Shown here piece after piece: positions 1-4,941 of a stretch of 6,039 bases of DNA (its first letter is position 1; each line of letters starts with the position of its first letter). The notes under the pieces are model-generated. The model was not told where the DNA came from, made no database searches, and was given only the letters and a program-made list of their open reading frames with translations. A program made the position numbers and the translations under genes. The DNA is from Clostridia bacterium (GTDB lineage: Bacteria > Bacillota > Clostridia > Oscillospirales > Acutalibacteraceae). Location of the stretch: NCBI GenBank assembly GCA_017425745.1, contig JAFOXT010000365.1, positions 1-6,039 of the forward strand. Reading direction: 5' to 3'.

Positions 1-72
1 AGTCTTTTCAACGAAGCTACGGTGAAAATATGCCCCATTAAACCTTGTCATATCTATCTGTTGTCAGCTTGA
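1..72 (+). CDS. Possible 3' end of a plus-strand gene (partial)
   Basis: Frame 1 of the plus strand is open from the window edge to a TGA at 70-72, giving 23 residues ending HIYLLSA. The other two plus frames close sooner, and a hairpin terminator follows 37 bases later, as expected after a gene end. That is the whole case: an open frame this short can occur by chance and I recognise no family. It could equally be non-coding flank. Confidence 0.2.
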   Translation, partial: SLFNEATVKICPIKPCHIYLLSA

Positions 73-109
73 GGTGCTCCGAGAGGGTAAAAAAGGTCAA
101 AACAATGTA

Positions 110-144
110 AAAATCGTACAAAGTTCGATGCTTTGTACGATTTT
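110..144. terminator. Bidirectional intrinsic terminator
   Basis: A perfect 14-bp inverted repeat (arms 110-123 and 131-144, sequence AAAATCGTACAAAG) encloses a 7-nt loop. The A/T ends give a U-run in either direction: the plus strand continues TTTTCTTCC and the minus strand continues TTTTTACATTGTTTT. It is the best terminator for the minus-strand 3D-domain gene, whose stop lies about 118 bases upstream in that gene's direction. It could also end any plus-strand gene entering from the left. Confidence 0.75.
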
Positions 145-228
145 CTTCCTATTAATTTTAAATTAATTATATTATATTTTATCTCTTTACTGAGGAGATT
201 GTTGTTCTTGTGCGTTTATCGACAGTCT

Positions 229-263
229 GAGGCTACACTCTGATGAGTGTAGCCTCTTTGTTT
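229..263 (+). terminator. Strong hairpin just beyond the 3D-domain gene stop
   Basis: A perfect 12-bp stem (GAGGCTACACTC at 229-240, complement at 245-256) closes a TGAT tetraloop. The U-rich tail TTTGTTT lies on the plus-strand side and overlaps the stop codon of the minus-strand gene. Read on the minus strand, the stem is followed by AGACTGTCGA, which is not U-rich. It is therefore a good plus-strand terminator but, for the minus-strand mRNA, more likely a 3'-protective stem in front of the terminator at 110-144. Confidence 0.6.
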
Positions 264-1533
264 ACAGAATATATATATCCACATTGCGTCTGCCGAAGTT
301 TACACAGTCGTTGTATGATCTCATATAAAGGTCAACTACTGTGCTGCTGTTGTGAATGAATCCGCCCGTATCACTTGCAGTTGCATAGCCGTAATGCCAT
401 CTTCCGTCAGAGGAAACTATGTACATTTTTGTTCCGTAGGGAATTTCTCTCGGGTCAACGGCAACTCTGCCCGGCATAGCTCTGACACCCGTTGAGCAGG
501 TTGTTCCTGTGCAGTAGGCGGTAGCCTTTCCGCGGATAATCTTTTTGTATTTTATGGGTCGGTTATTTTCGTCAAGCTCAATTTTAAACGGGGGAGTAAG
601 CTCTGAGATTATTCTCTTTCCGCTTACATAACCGTTGAGGTAACCTCCGGGTCTTGATTTTGAACCGCGTATAACTATTTTTGTAACAGGCTTTTTGGTT
701 ATTTCTGTGTGTATTGTTTCGGTTTTATGATACTTGCCGTCAATATAAAGGTCGCGCACAGTATCAATTTTTTTGCCGTCTTTACCTTTTGTTTTTACTT
801 TGGCTTCATCTTCAAACTTACTGTCGTCATACTCTACCTTGGTTTCAAAAGGTACCTTGCCTTTTACTTTCTTATCCTTGAAGGTTACTCTTTTAACGGT
901 TACTGTTGTGCTTGCTGTAATCTTTTCATTTCTCTCAGGCTCAACAATATCCATATCACTGAGGGCTATACCTTCTTTTTTCAAAAGCTGCTTCACAGTG
1001 CCGCCGCTGAAGTTAACCTTGCGTGTTTCGCCGTCAGCAGTAAGAGTCACCTTGAAGCCGCGTATGACAACAATGTTGATATTGTCGGTAACAGTATAGT
1101 CAAGAGGAAGATTAGCTTCATCACCGTTTCGAAGCTTAAGCCCTGCTTTTTTTATGGCGTCTTCCACAGTGCCCGTTACTTTAACCTTTTTGATGAATTT
1201 CTTCCCGTCATATACCTTAACTGTATGCTCTTTTGCAAGGGTAAGAATTTTTCTTCTGCTTTTCACTTCATAGGGAATCAGCTTATCCTTTTTTGTAACA
1301 GTGAAGGGAGTTTTTGCAAGGATTTTTTCGTTGTCCGAAGTGAAGGAATAAACAGTCTGCACCTGGTCTTCGCAAAATACAGCAGTAACATTAAGTGTGA
1401 AGTAAAGCACTGTGGCTGCAATTGCAAAACAAAGAAGCACAGAGCCGATTACAATAGCGGCAATCTGAATCTTTGGAAGAGTGTTATTATAGAATAGCGC
1501 TTTTTTTGAATAGTCCATTTTAGAATAGTACAT
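262..1533 (-). CDS. YabE-like cell-wall protein: DUF348 x2, G5 and C-terminal 3D domain
   Basis: This 423-residue protein is probably membrane-anchored and acts on peptidoglycan outside the cell. A basic N-terminus is followed by one hydrophobic segment (about 21-50) with no clear cleavage site. Next come two ubiquitin-like DUF348 repeats (about 104-157 and 160-213), a G5 domain (about 215-290) and a 3D domain (about 334-423). The 3D domain keeps its three diagnostic aspartates: D360 in VAVDP, D388 in ASDTGG and D401 in VVDLYM. This order matches Bacillus YabE and clostridial Rpf/Sps-type wall hydrolases; the 3D fold is related to MltA lytic transglycosylases. Cys341 and Cys346 flank the expected active-site cleft and might form a disulfide. 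The start at 1533 is supported by GGTGAT three bases upstream; a second Met (residue 6) has no such site. The gene lies 60 bp behind the lysis cassette but has its own promoter. The domain assignment is solid; the exact substrate bond is not known. Confidence 0.88.
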   Translation of the reverse strand: MYYSKMDYSKKALFYNNTLPKIQIAAIVIGSVLLCFAIAATVLYFTLNVTAVFCEDQVQTVYSFTSDNEKILAKTPFTVTKKDKLIPYEVKSRRKILTLAKEHTVKVYDGKKFIKKVKVTGTVEDAIKKAGLKLRNGDEANLPLDYTVTDNINIVVIRGFKVTLTADGETRKVNFSGGTVKQLLKKEGIALSDMDIVEPERNEKITASTTVTVKRVTFKDKKVKGKVPFETKVEYDDSKFEDEAKVKTKGKDGKKIDTVRDLYIDGKYHKTETIHTEITKKPVTKIVIRGSKSRPGGYLNGYVSGKRIISELTPPFKIELDENNRPIKYKKIIRGKATAYCTGTTCSTGVRAMPGRVAVDPREIPYGTKMYIVSSDGRWHYGYATASDTGGFIHNSSTVVDLYMRSYNDCVNFGRRNVDIYIL

Positions 1534-1549
1534 TTAATCACCGTCGATT

Positions 1550-1578
1550 ATTATATCAAAAAAGTCGCAATGTGTCAA
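1550..1578 (-). promoter_or_regulatory. Consensus sigma-A promoter of the 3D-domain gene
   Basis: On the minus strand TTGACA (1578-1573) and TATAAT (1555-1550) are separated by exactly 17 nt, a perfect match to the vegetative consensus. The predicted transcript start is near 1543, leaving a leader of only about 10 nt before the ATG at 1533. The GGTGAT ribosome binding sequence (1542-1537) would then sit at the extreme 5' end of the mRNA. It lies between the holin stop and this gene, so the 3D gene can be expressed independently of the lysis cassette. Confidence 0.85.
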
Positions 1579-1593
1579 TTTTGTGGGAAATCA

Positions 1594-1902
1594 TCAGTTC
1601 TGCACTTTGCTTTCTGCGCTCAGTTTATATACCTCGCTTTCAATGAGTGCGGTAACCTCATCAACATCAAAAACGATGCCCTTTGAAAGAAGAAAGGCAA
1701 CTGCGTATTCCTTTTTCTGCTGACCTGCTTTGCTTCCGAAAAGCTGTTCTGCCGCTTTTACTGCAACACCTACCCAATAAGAAAGCTGCTCTTGGTTTTC
1801 CTTTGTAAGCTTTTTCTTGAGAGTGGGAATGAGAAAGCATGAAACAATTGCTGAAATTAAGGTGATGATGAATTCAAAAAGGGGTGTGTAATCATTTTTC
1901 AT
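1594..1902 (-). CDS. Phage holin, LLH family
   Basis: This 102-residue protein has a single N-terminal hydrophobic segment (about 8-27, FEFIITLISAIVSCFLIP) followed by a basic stretch (KKKLTKEN). The rest is a helical, cytoplasmic-type domain with the motif AVKAAEQLFG (47-56), then KKEYAVAFLLSKG and LIESEVYKL near the end. This pattern is characteristic of the holin LLH family (named from Lactobacillus phage LL-H), which makes membrane lesions that release or activate endolysin. The reading frame is open to 1971, but the start at 1902 is preferred: an AAAGGAG site lies 11 nt upstream, the upstream extension overlaps the preceding gene, and the family begins just before the membrane segment. 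It is the last gene of the cassette and sits 16 bases after its neighbour. It could also serve non-phage protein release, as TcdE does in C. difficile; nothing here decides that. Confidence 0.82.
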   Translation of the reverse strand: MKNDYTPLFEFIITLISAIVSCFLIPTLKKKLTKENQEQLSYWVGVAVKAAEQLFGSKAGQQKKEYAVAFLLSKGIVFDVDEVTALIESEVYKLSAESKVQN

Positions 1903-1913
1903 AAGTTTAAAAT

Positions 1914-1920
1914 CTCCTTT
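1914..1920 (-). promoter_or_regulatory. Ribosome binding site fixing the holin start
   Basis: The minus strand reads AAAGGAG here, 11 nt before the ATG at 1902. It overlaps the TAA stop of the preceding small gene by two bases, so translation of the two is probably coupled. No comparable site precedes the in-frame ATG at 1971, which lies inside the preceding coding region. Confidence 0.75.
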
Positions 1921-2173
1921 AATTAATATATTGATGAACTGAATTTTCAAGGCTCTGAAGCCGTTTGTCAATGTGCTTTATTTTTTCTTCGGACAAGGTA
2001 TCCTGCTTTTCAAGGGCGTAGGTACGGTCGATTAGTGAGCTCAGCTTTTCAACCTTTCCTTCAAGCTCACTGAGTCGGAAATTAGTAAGCTTTCCCGATG
2101 TTACAATGCCTGCAAAGGAGCCACCGAGAGTACCAAGAAGACTGAGTATGGCAATAAGAATATTTTCACTCAT
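1919..2173 (-). CDS. Small XhlA/holin-accessory-like membrane protein of the lysis cassette
   Basis: This 84-residue protein has an N-terminal hydrophobic, glycine-rich segment (about 4-25, including LLGTLGGSFAGIV) and then a highly charged helical tail (about 33-80). The tail has heptad-like leucines and isoleucines (LSELEGKVEKL, KIKHIDKRLQSLE), suggesting a short coiled coil exposed in the cytoplasm. Proteins of this shape and size lie next to endolysin genes in many Firmicute phages and are annotated as hypothetical, XhlA-like or holin-associated; a direct lytic role for this subtype is not established. The ATG overlaps the TGA of the endolysin gene in an ATGA arrangement (2170-2173), with GAGG about 8 nt upstream, so translation is coupled to the endolysin. 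It may modulate the holin or act as a second membrane component; that is inferred from position and topology. Confidence 0.75.
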   Translation of the reverse strand: MSENILIAILSLLGTLGGSFAGIVTSGKLTNFRLSELEGKVEKLSSLIDRTYALEKQDTLSEEKIKHIDKRLQSLENSVHQYIN

Positions 2174-3003
2174 TTTATTTCCTCACAGTATCTGAGACAT
2201 ACCCACCCTGAGGGTGTTCTGCCCCAATCACTTCTTACCTCATAAACAGTGAAGGTCAGACCTTTAACATAGCCCGACGCCTCTTTGCCGTTTGTAAGAG
2301 CAAGAATTTTCTTCTGAGCCGAATAGGTGAGTGCTGAAAACTTCTTTTTTTCATATTTGGTTGACGGGCCCTTGCGTACATTAAGCACATCTGCAGTTAC
2401 AATATAACAGCCCGGAGCATAACCCTCCTTTAAAGAGCCCAGATTGCTGAAAAACAGCCCTTTTGTATCTTTTACGGAAGTGAACCCCTGATCTATAAAA
2501 AAGAGATTCTCAGGCTTTTCTGAGCCTTTTTCAGTGGTGATGACCCATTTGCCTCTTGTATTCTTTGCCCAACCGTTGTTCAGCATTTTGCCCTTGCCGC
2601 CGCTTATGTGAAAATGGTTGCCTGTTGCTCCGTCCTTGCCCTCGCGGCATATTTTTTCCTTTCGCTTAAAGCTCTGACCAACCTTCAGCTTTTTAAGCTC
2701 ACTGTCATCAGGGTGAGTTATAAGCATTGTAAAGTAATCTTTTGTTCCGTCTGCAAATGTAACCTTGCTGTCACTCTGCAGCCATATAGTGTTTGTGCCC
2801 TTTATACCTACTCCGTATATTCTCACTACGGTCATTTTATCGCAAGGGCAGTAGATGTAATCTCTGCCGCTGTCGGTACAGCCTTCGTCGATAGGGTAAT
2901 CCTTAAGCTCTCCCGTAGTGTGCGGTAGATGTGATGTTTTTCCGTTGTAGCTTTGCGTTATGCGCATTGTTTTACACGGATAAATAAGATAGTTCTCCTG
3001 CAT
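2170..3003 (-). CDS. Phage-type endolysin: M23-like metallopeptidase with C-terminal SH3-like wall-binding domain
   Basis: This 277-residue protein has no signal peptide, as expected for an enzyme released through a holin. Residues about 8-170 resemble a zinc M23 endopeptidase that cuts peptide cross-bridges in peptidoglycan. The candidate metal/catalytic residues are H28 with D39, H97 in MLITHPDD, and H130/H132 in GNHFHIS (the HxH motif). The first pair is separated by ten residues rather than the usual three (HxxxD), filled by a short insertion, so the exact ligands are inferred. Residues about 199-275 form a bacterial SH3-like domain (VLNVRKGPST, then SDWGRT..GWVCLRY) for wall binding. The ATG at 3003 follows AAAGGA (3019-3014) by 10 nt. 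It is the first gene of a three-gene minus-strand cassette and overlaps the next gene by 4 bp. Endolysin ahead of holin is the reverse of the commonest order in Gram-positive phages. Confidence 0.82.
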   Translation of the reverse strand: MQENYLIYPCKTMRITQSYNGKTSHLPHTTGELKDYPIDEGCTDSGRDYIYCPCDKMTVVRIYGVGIKGTNTIWLQSDSKVTFADGTKDYFTMLITHPDDSELKKLKVGQSFKRKEKICREGKDGATGNHFHISGGKGKMLNNGWAKNTRGKWVITTEKGSEKPENLFFIDQGFTSVKDTKGLFFSNLGSLKEGYAPGCYIVTADVLNVRKGPSTKYEKKKFSALTYSAQKKILALTNGKEASGYVKGLTFTVYEVRSDWGRTPSGWVCLRYCEEIK

Positions 3004-3035
3004 TTTAAATAAATCCTTTCTGCTTAAAAAAGCGC

Positions 3036-3080
3036 AGACGCTGTCAGAACCGTAAAAACGGAGCTTGACAGCGTCTTTTT
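3036..3080. terminator. Long stem-loop in the lysis-cassette leader (attenuator or terminator)
   Basis: Two 11-bp arms (AGACGCTGTCA at 3036-3046 and its complement at 3066-3076) enclose a 19-nt region that itself forms a CCGT-AAAA-ACGG mini-hairpin (3050-3061). On the plus strand the stem runs directly into TTTTT, a canonical terminator. On the minus strand it is followed by GCGC and then six U's (3031-3026), so it could also attenuate transcription entering the endolysin gene 33 bases further on. No convincing plus-strand gene upstream needs a terminator here, which makes a leader role worth considering. Confidence 0.6.
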
Positions 3081-3099
3081 ATAAAATTATGTTCAGGAA

Positions 3100-3237
3100 A
3101 TGGATGCAGCTCTCCCTGCTGCACGTTATATTTTAGAAAGTTTTTTTGAAAAGTCAATAGTAAAAGCCAAAAATAAGCTCGGCCAGGGTACAATAAAACG
3201 GACTGAAGCTGAGGCGCAGATTTTAAATGGTGATTAA
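3100..3237 (+). CDS. Possible small protein or gene remnant, 45 residues
   Basis: An ATG at 3100 opens a 45-codon frame ending in TAA at 3235-3237. The product is amphipathic and helical in character: it begins MDAALPAARYILESFFEKS, continues with a basic KAKNKLGQGTIKR stretch and ends TEAEAQILNGD. The amino-acid mix (balanced charges, few rare residues) looks more protein-like than typical AT-rich intergenic translation. Against it, the only purine-rich start signal (AGGA) abuts the ATG. The frame is open back to a TAA near 3082 without a better start, and a candidate minus-strand promoter overlaps it. I recognise no family. It may be the C-terminal relic of a gene lost when the neighbouring cassette arrived, a genuine small ORF, or chance. 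Confidence 0.28.
   Translation: MDAALPAARYILESFFEKSIVKAKNKLGQGTIKRTEAEAQILNGD
3130..3157 (-). promoter_or_regulatory. Candidate promoter of the lysis cassette
   Basis: On the minus strand TTGACT (3157-3152) and TAAAAT (3135-3130) are separated by 16 nt, one mismatch from consensus in each hexamer. Transcription would start near 3123 and give a leader of about 120 nt that includes the 3036-3076 hairpin before the endolysin ATG at 3003. No better promoter is visible nearer the gene. AT-rich sequence throws up such matches by chance, so confidence is moderate. Confidence 0.5.
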
Positions 3238-3245
3238 ATTTATGG

Positions 3246-3372
3246 TTTATGCATATTTTTCTTGTTTTTATGCACAAATACAAGGTGAAATTCAGTATTA
3301 AGATATAAATATTCACTGATTATGCATAAAAATAGAAAAATATTTGAAATTAACCCTTGACTTTTGCATAAA
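3246..3372. repeat. Four phased copies of TTTATGCA, candidate ArgR/AhrC operator array
   Basis: The 8-mer TTTATGCA occurs at 3246-3253 and 3267-3274, and its complement TGCATAAA at 3323-3330 and 3365-3372. Spacing is 21 bp within the first pair and 42 bp within the second, about two and four helical turns, so paired sites face the same side of DNA. The last copy lies wholly between the argG -35 and -10. The 3323 copy sits in TATGCATAAAAATAGAAA, which matches the published Bacillus ARG box form (CATGAATAAAAATKCAAK, from memory) at about 13 of 18 positions. ArgR/AhrC binding is therefore a reasonable inference for an arginine gene, though another regulator is possible. Confidence 0.55.
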
Positions 3373-3384
3373 CTTGCGTATAAT
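3357..3384 (+). promoter_or_regulatory. argG promoter
   Basis: TTGACT (3357-3362) and TATAAT (3379-3384) are separated by 16 nt, a strong vegetative sigma-A-type promoter. Transcription would begin near 3391, leaving a leader of about 36 nt before the ATG at 3427. The spacer carries a copy of the TGCATAAA repeat, placed so that a bound protein would exclude RNA polymerase. Confidence 0.85.
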
Positions 3385-3426
3385 AGGTTAAGTCATTGAA
3401 AAACAAACAGATTGGAGATAAATAAA

Positions 3427-4656
3427 ATGAAAGAAAAAAAAGAAATCAAAAAGATTGTCCTTGCTTACTCAGGCGGACTTGACACATCAATCATTATCCC
3501 TTGGCTCAAGGAAAACTATAACGATGCAGAAGTAATTGCAGTTTCAGGTGATGTTGGTCAGGCTTCAGAGCTTGACGGTCTTGAAGAAAAGGCTCTTGCT
3601 ACAGGCGCTTCAAAGCTTTACATCGAAGACCTCAACAAGGAATTCGTTGAAGATTACATCTACCCCACACTCAAGGCAGGCGCAGTTTATGAAGGCATGT
3701 ACCTTCTCGGCACATCATTTGCTCGTCCTCTTATCGCTAAGAGAATTGTAGAAATCGCTCTTGCAGAAGGCGCTGATGCAATCTGTCACGGTTGCACAGG
3801 TAAGGGTAACGACCAGGTTCGTTTCGAGCTTGCAATCAAGGCTTTCGCTCCTGATATGGAAATCATCGCTCCCTGGAGAACATGGGAATTCAAGAGCCGT
3901 GAAGACGAAATTGAATATGCAATCAAGAAGAACATTCCTCTTAAGATTACAAGAGAAACAAACTACTCAAAGGATAAGAACATCTGGCACCTTTCACACG
4001 AAGGTCTTGATCTTGAAGATCCTGCAAACGAACCCAAGTATGCAGAAATTCTTGAAATGGGCGTAACTCCCGAACAGGCTCCCGATGTTCCCACATATGT
4101 AACAATCGGCTTTGAAAAGGGTGTTCCCTCAACACTCAACGGCGAAAAGCTTGACGGCCCCGCTATGGTTAAGGCGCTTAACAAAATCGGCGGCGATAAC
4201 GGTATCGGTATTGCTGATATGGTTGAAAACCGTCTTGTTGGTATGAAGAGCCGTGGCGTTTACGAAACACCGGGCGGAACAATTCTTTACAAGGCTCACG
4301 AAATGCTTGAACAGCTTTGCCTTGACAAGGAAACTCAGCACCTTAAGATGCAGCTTGCTGTTAAGTTCTCAGAGCTTGTTTACAACGGTCAGTGGTTCAC
4401 ACCTTGCCGTGAAGCTCTTTCAGCTTTTGTTGACAAGACTCAGGAAACAGTTACAGGTGAAGTTAAGCTCAAGCTCTACAAGGGCACAATTATGGGCGCA
4501 GGTATGACATCACCCTACTCACTTTACAGTGAAGAAATGGCTACATTTGACGAGGACGATGTTTACGATCAGGCTGACAGCGCAGGCTTCATCAACCTCT
4601 TCGGTCTTCCCATCAAGGTTAAGGCTATGCTCTCAAAGGATTGGGACATTAAATAA
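3427..4656 (+). CDS. argG: Argininosuccinate synthase
   Basis: This enzyme joins citrulline and aspartate using ATP to form argininosuccinate, the penultimate step of arginine synthesis, in the cytoplasm. The 409-residue product has the usual length of the bacterial enzyme. It shows the N-type ATP pyrophosphatase loop AYSGGLDTS (13-21), the GTSFARPLIAK segment (95-105) of the citrulline/aspartate site and HGCTGKGNDQVRFE (121-134), all highly conserved. The open frame extends to a TTG at 3412, but that codon overlaps the GGAG ribosome binding site (3414-3417), which is 9 nt from the ATG at 3427, so the ATG is the start. It is transcribed alone: its own promoter precedes it, a terminator follows 38 bases after the stop, and argH is not adjacent. 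Arginine-responsive repression is suggested by the phased repeats upstream. Codon choice is strongly biased (for example GGC/GGT, CTT and AAG), as in well-expressed genes. Confidence 0.98.
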   Translation: MKEKKEIKKIVLAYSGGLDTSIIIPWLKENYNDAEVIAVSGDVGQASELDGLEEKALATGASKLYIEDLNKEFVEDYIYPTLKAGAVYEGMYLLGTSFARPLIAKRIVEIALAEGADAICHGCTGKGNDQVRFELAIKAFAPDMEIIAPWRTWEFKSREDEIEYAIKKNIPLKITRETNYSKDKNIWHLSHEGLDLEDPANEPKYAEILEMGVTPEQAPDVPTYVTIGFEKGVPSTLNGEKLDGPAMVKALNKIGGDNGIGIADMVENRLVGMKSRGVYETPGGTILYKAHEMLEQLCLDKETQHLKMQLAVKFSELVYNGQWFTPCREALSAFVDKTQETVTGEVKLKLYKGTIMGAGMTSPYSLYSEEMATFDEDDVYDQADSAGFINLFGLPIKVKAMLSKDWDIK

Positions 4657-4693
4657 GTGCAAGCGGCGCTTAAAAATTCATAAGATATATAGC

Positions 4694-4726
4694 AACATCC
4701 CACCGATTAAGGTGGGATGTTTTTTT
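4694..4726 (+). terminator. Intrinsic terminator of argG
   Basis: An 11-bp perfect stem (AACATCCCACC at 4694-4704, complement at 4711-4721) with a GATTAA loop is followed by an uninterrupted T-run to 4726. It lies 38 bases after the argG stop and makes argG a single-gene transcript. Confidence 0.93.
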
Positions 4727-4878
4727 GCGTTAATTATCTTGGGAATACAGGGTGTAGTATATCTGAAGCTTAGCACCGATTTTAAGCTGTAACTACATCA
4801 TCAATCTGCTTTGGCGGTCTTTATATAAAGATTCAGCAGTAAGCTGAAACGGATATAATCGGAACGAAGTGACCCTTA

Positions 4879-4909
4879 ACTCCACACTCCACTCTTCACA
4901 CTCCACACT
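4879..4909. repeat. Heptanucleotide tandem repeat
   Basis: Four consecutive 7-bp units read ACTCCAC, ACTCCAC, TCTTCAC and ACTCCAC, followed by a partial ACT. Three units are identical and the third differs at two positions. It sits immediately before the shared terminator in the convergent gap between argG and the M18 gene. Such heptad minisatellites occur in intergenic DNA of various bacteria. The rest of 4727-4878 shows only a weak 6-bp hairpin near 4830-4850 and no credible gene. Confidence 0.75.
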
Positions 4910-4941
4910 AAAAAGAAGGCAGAAAAATCTGCCTTCTTTTT
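4910..4941. terminator. Bidirectional terminator of the M18 aminopeptidase gene
   Basis: A 14-bp stem (AAAAAGAAGGCAGA at 4910-4923, complement at 4928-4941) closes an AAAA loop. It directly abuts the TAA stop (4944-4942) of the minus-strand aminopeptidase gene and ends in T-rich sequence on both strands, so it can also back up the argG terminator from the other side. Confidence 0.9.

Larger units (their letters stand above)
3004..3426. other. Divergent intergenic region between the lysis cassette and argG
   Basis: This is a 423-base gap between two divergent transcription units, AT-rich on the argG side. It holds, from left to right, the endolysin ribosome binding site (3014-3019), a long hairpin (3036-3076), a short plus-strand ORF (3100-3237), a candidate minus-strand promoter (3130-3157), four phased 8-mer repeats (3246-3372) and the argG promoter (3357-3384). 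A minus-strand open frame at 3044-3316 also spans it, but its composition does not look like a protein. Confidence 0.7.

Noticed and set aside
204..256. Leader-peptide attenuator: GAGGAG followed by a short GTG/TTG frame and a terminator hairpin
   Set aside because: No plus-strand gene follows that it could regulate; the next sequence is the 3' end of a minus-strand gene.
709..1497. 262-codon plus-strand open frame opposite the 3D-domain gene
   Set aside because: It is the complement of a well-supported gene with recognisable domains. Its translation is rich in Cys, Phe and Tyr and resembles no protein family.
1903..1971. Longer holin starting at 1971
   Set aside because: The extra 23 residues mostly overlap the preceding gene in another frame, have no ribosome binding site and are not part of the LLH pattern.
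3044..3316. 90-codon minus-strand open frame across the divergent region
   Set aside because: Its translation has an implausible composition (runs of Ile, Leu, His, Lys and Phe with no domain-like pattern). It reads through the hairpin and operator repeats and has no ribosome binding site.
3412..3426. TTG start five codons upstream of the argG ATG
   Set aside because: The TTG overlaps the GGAG ribosome binding site that serves the ATG at 3427, so it cannot itself be properly initiated.
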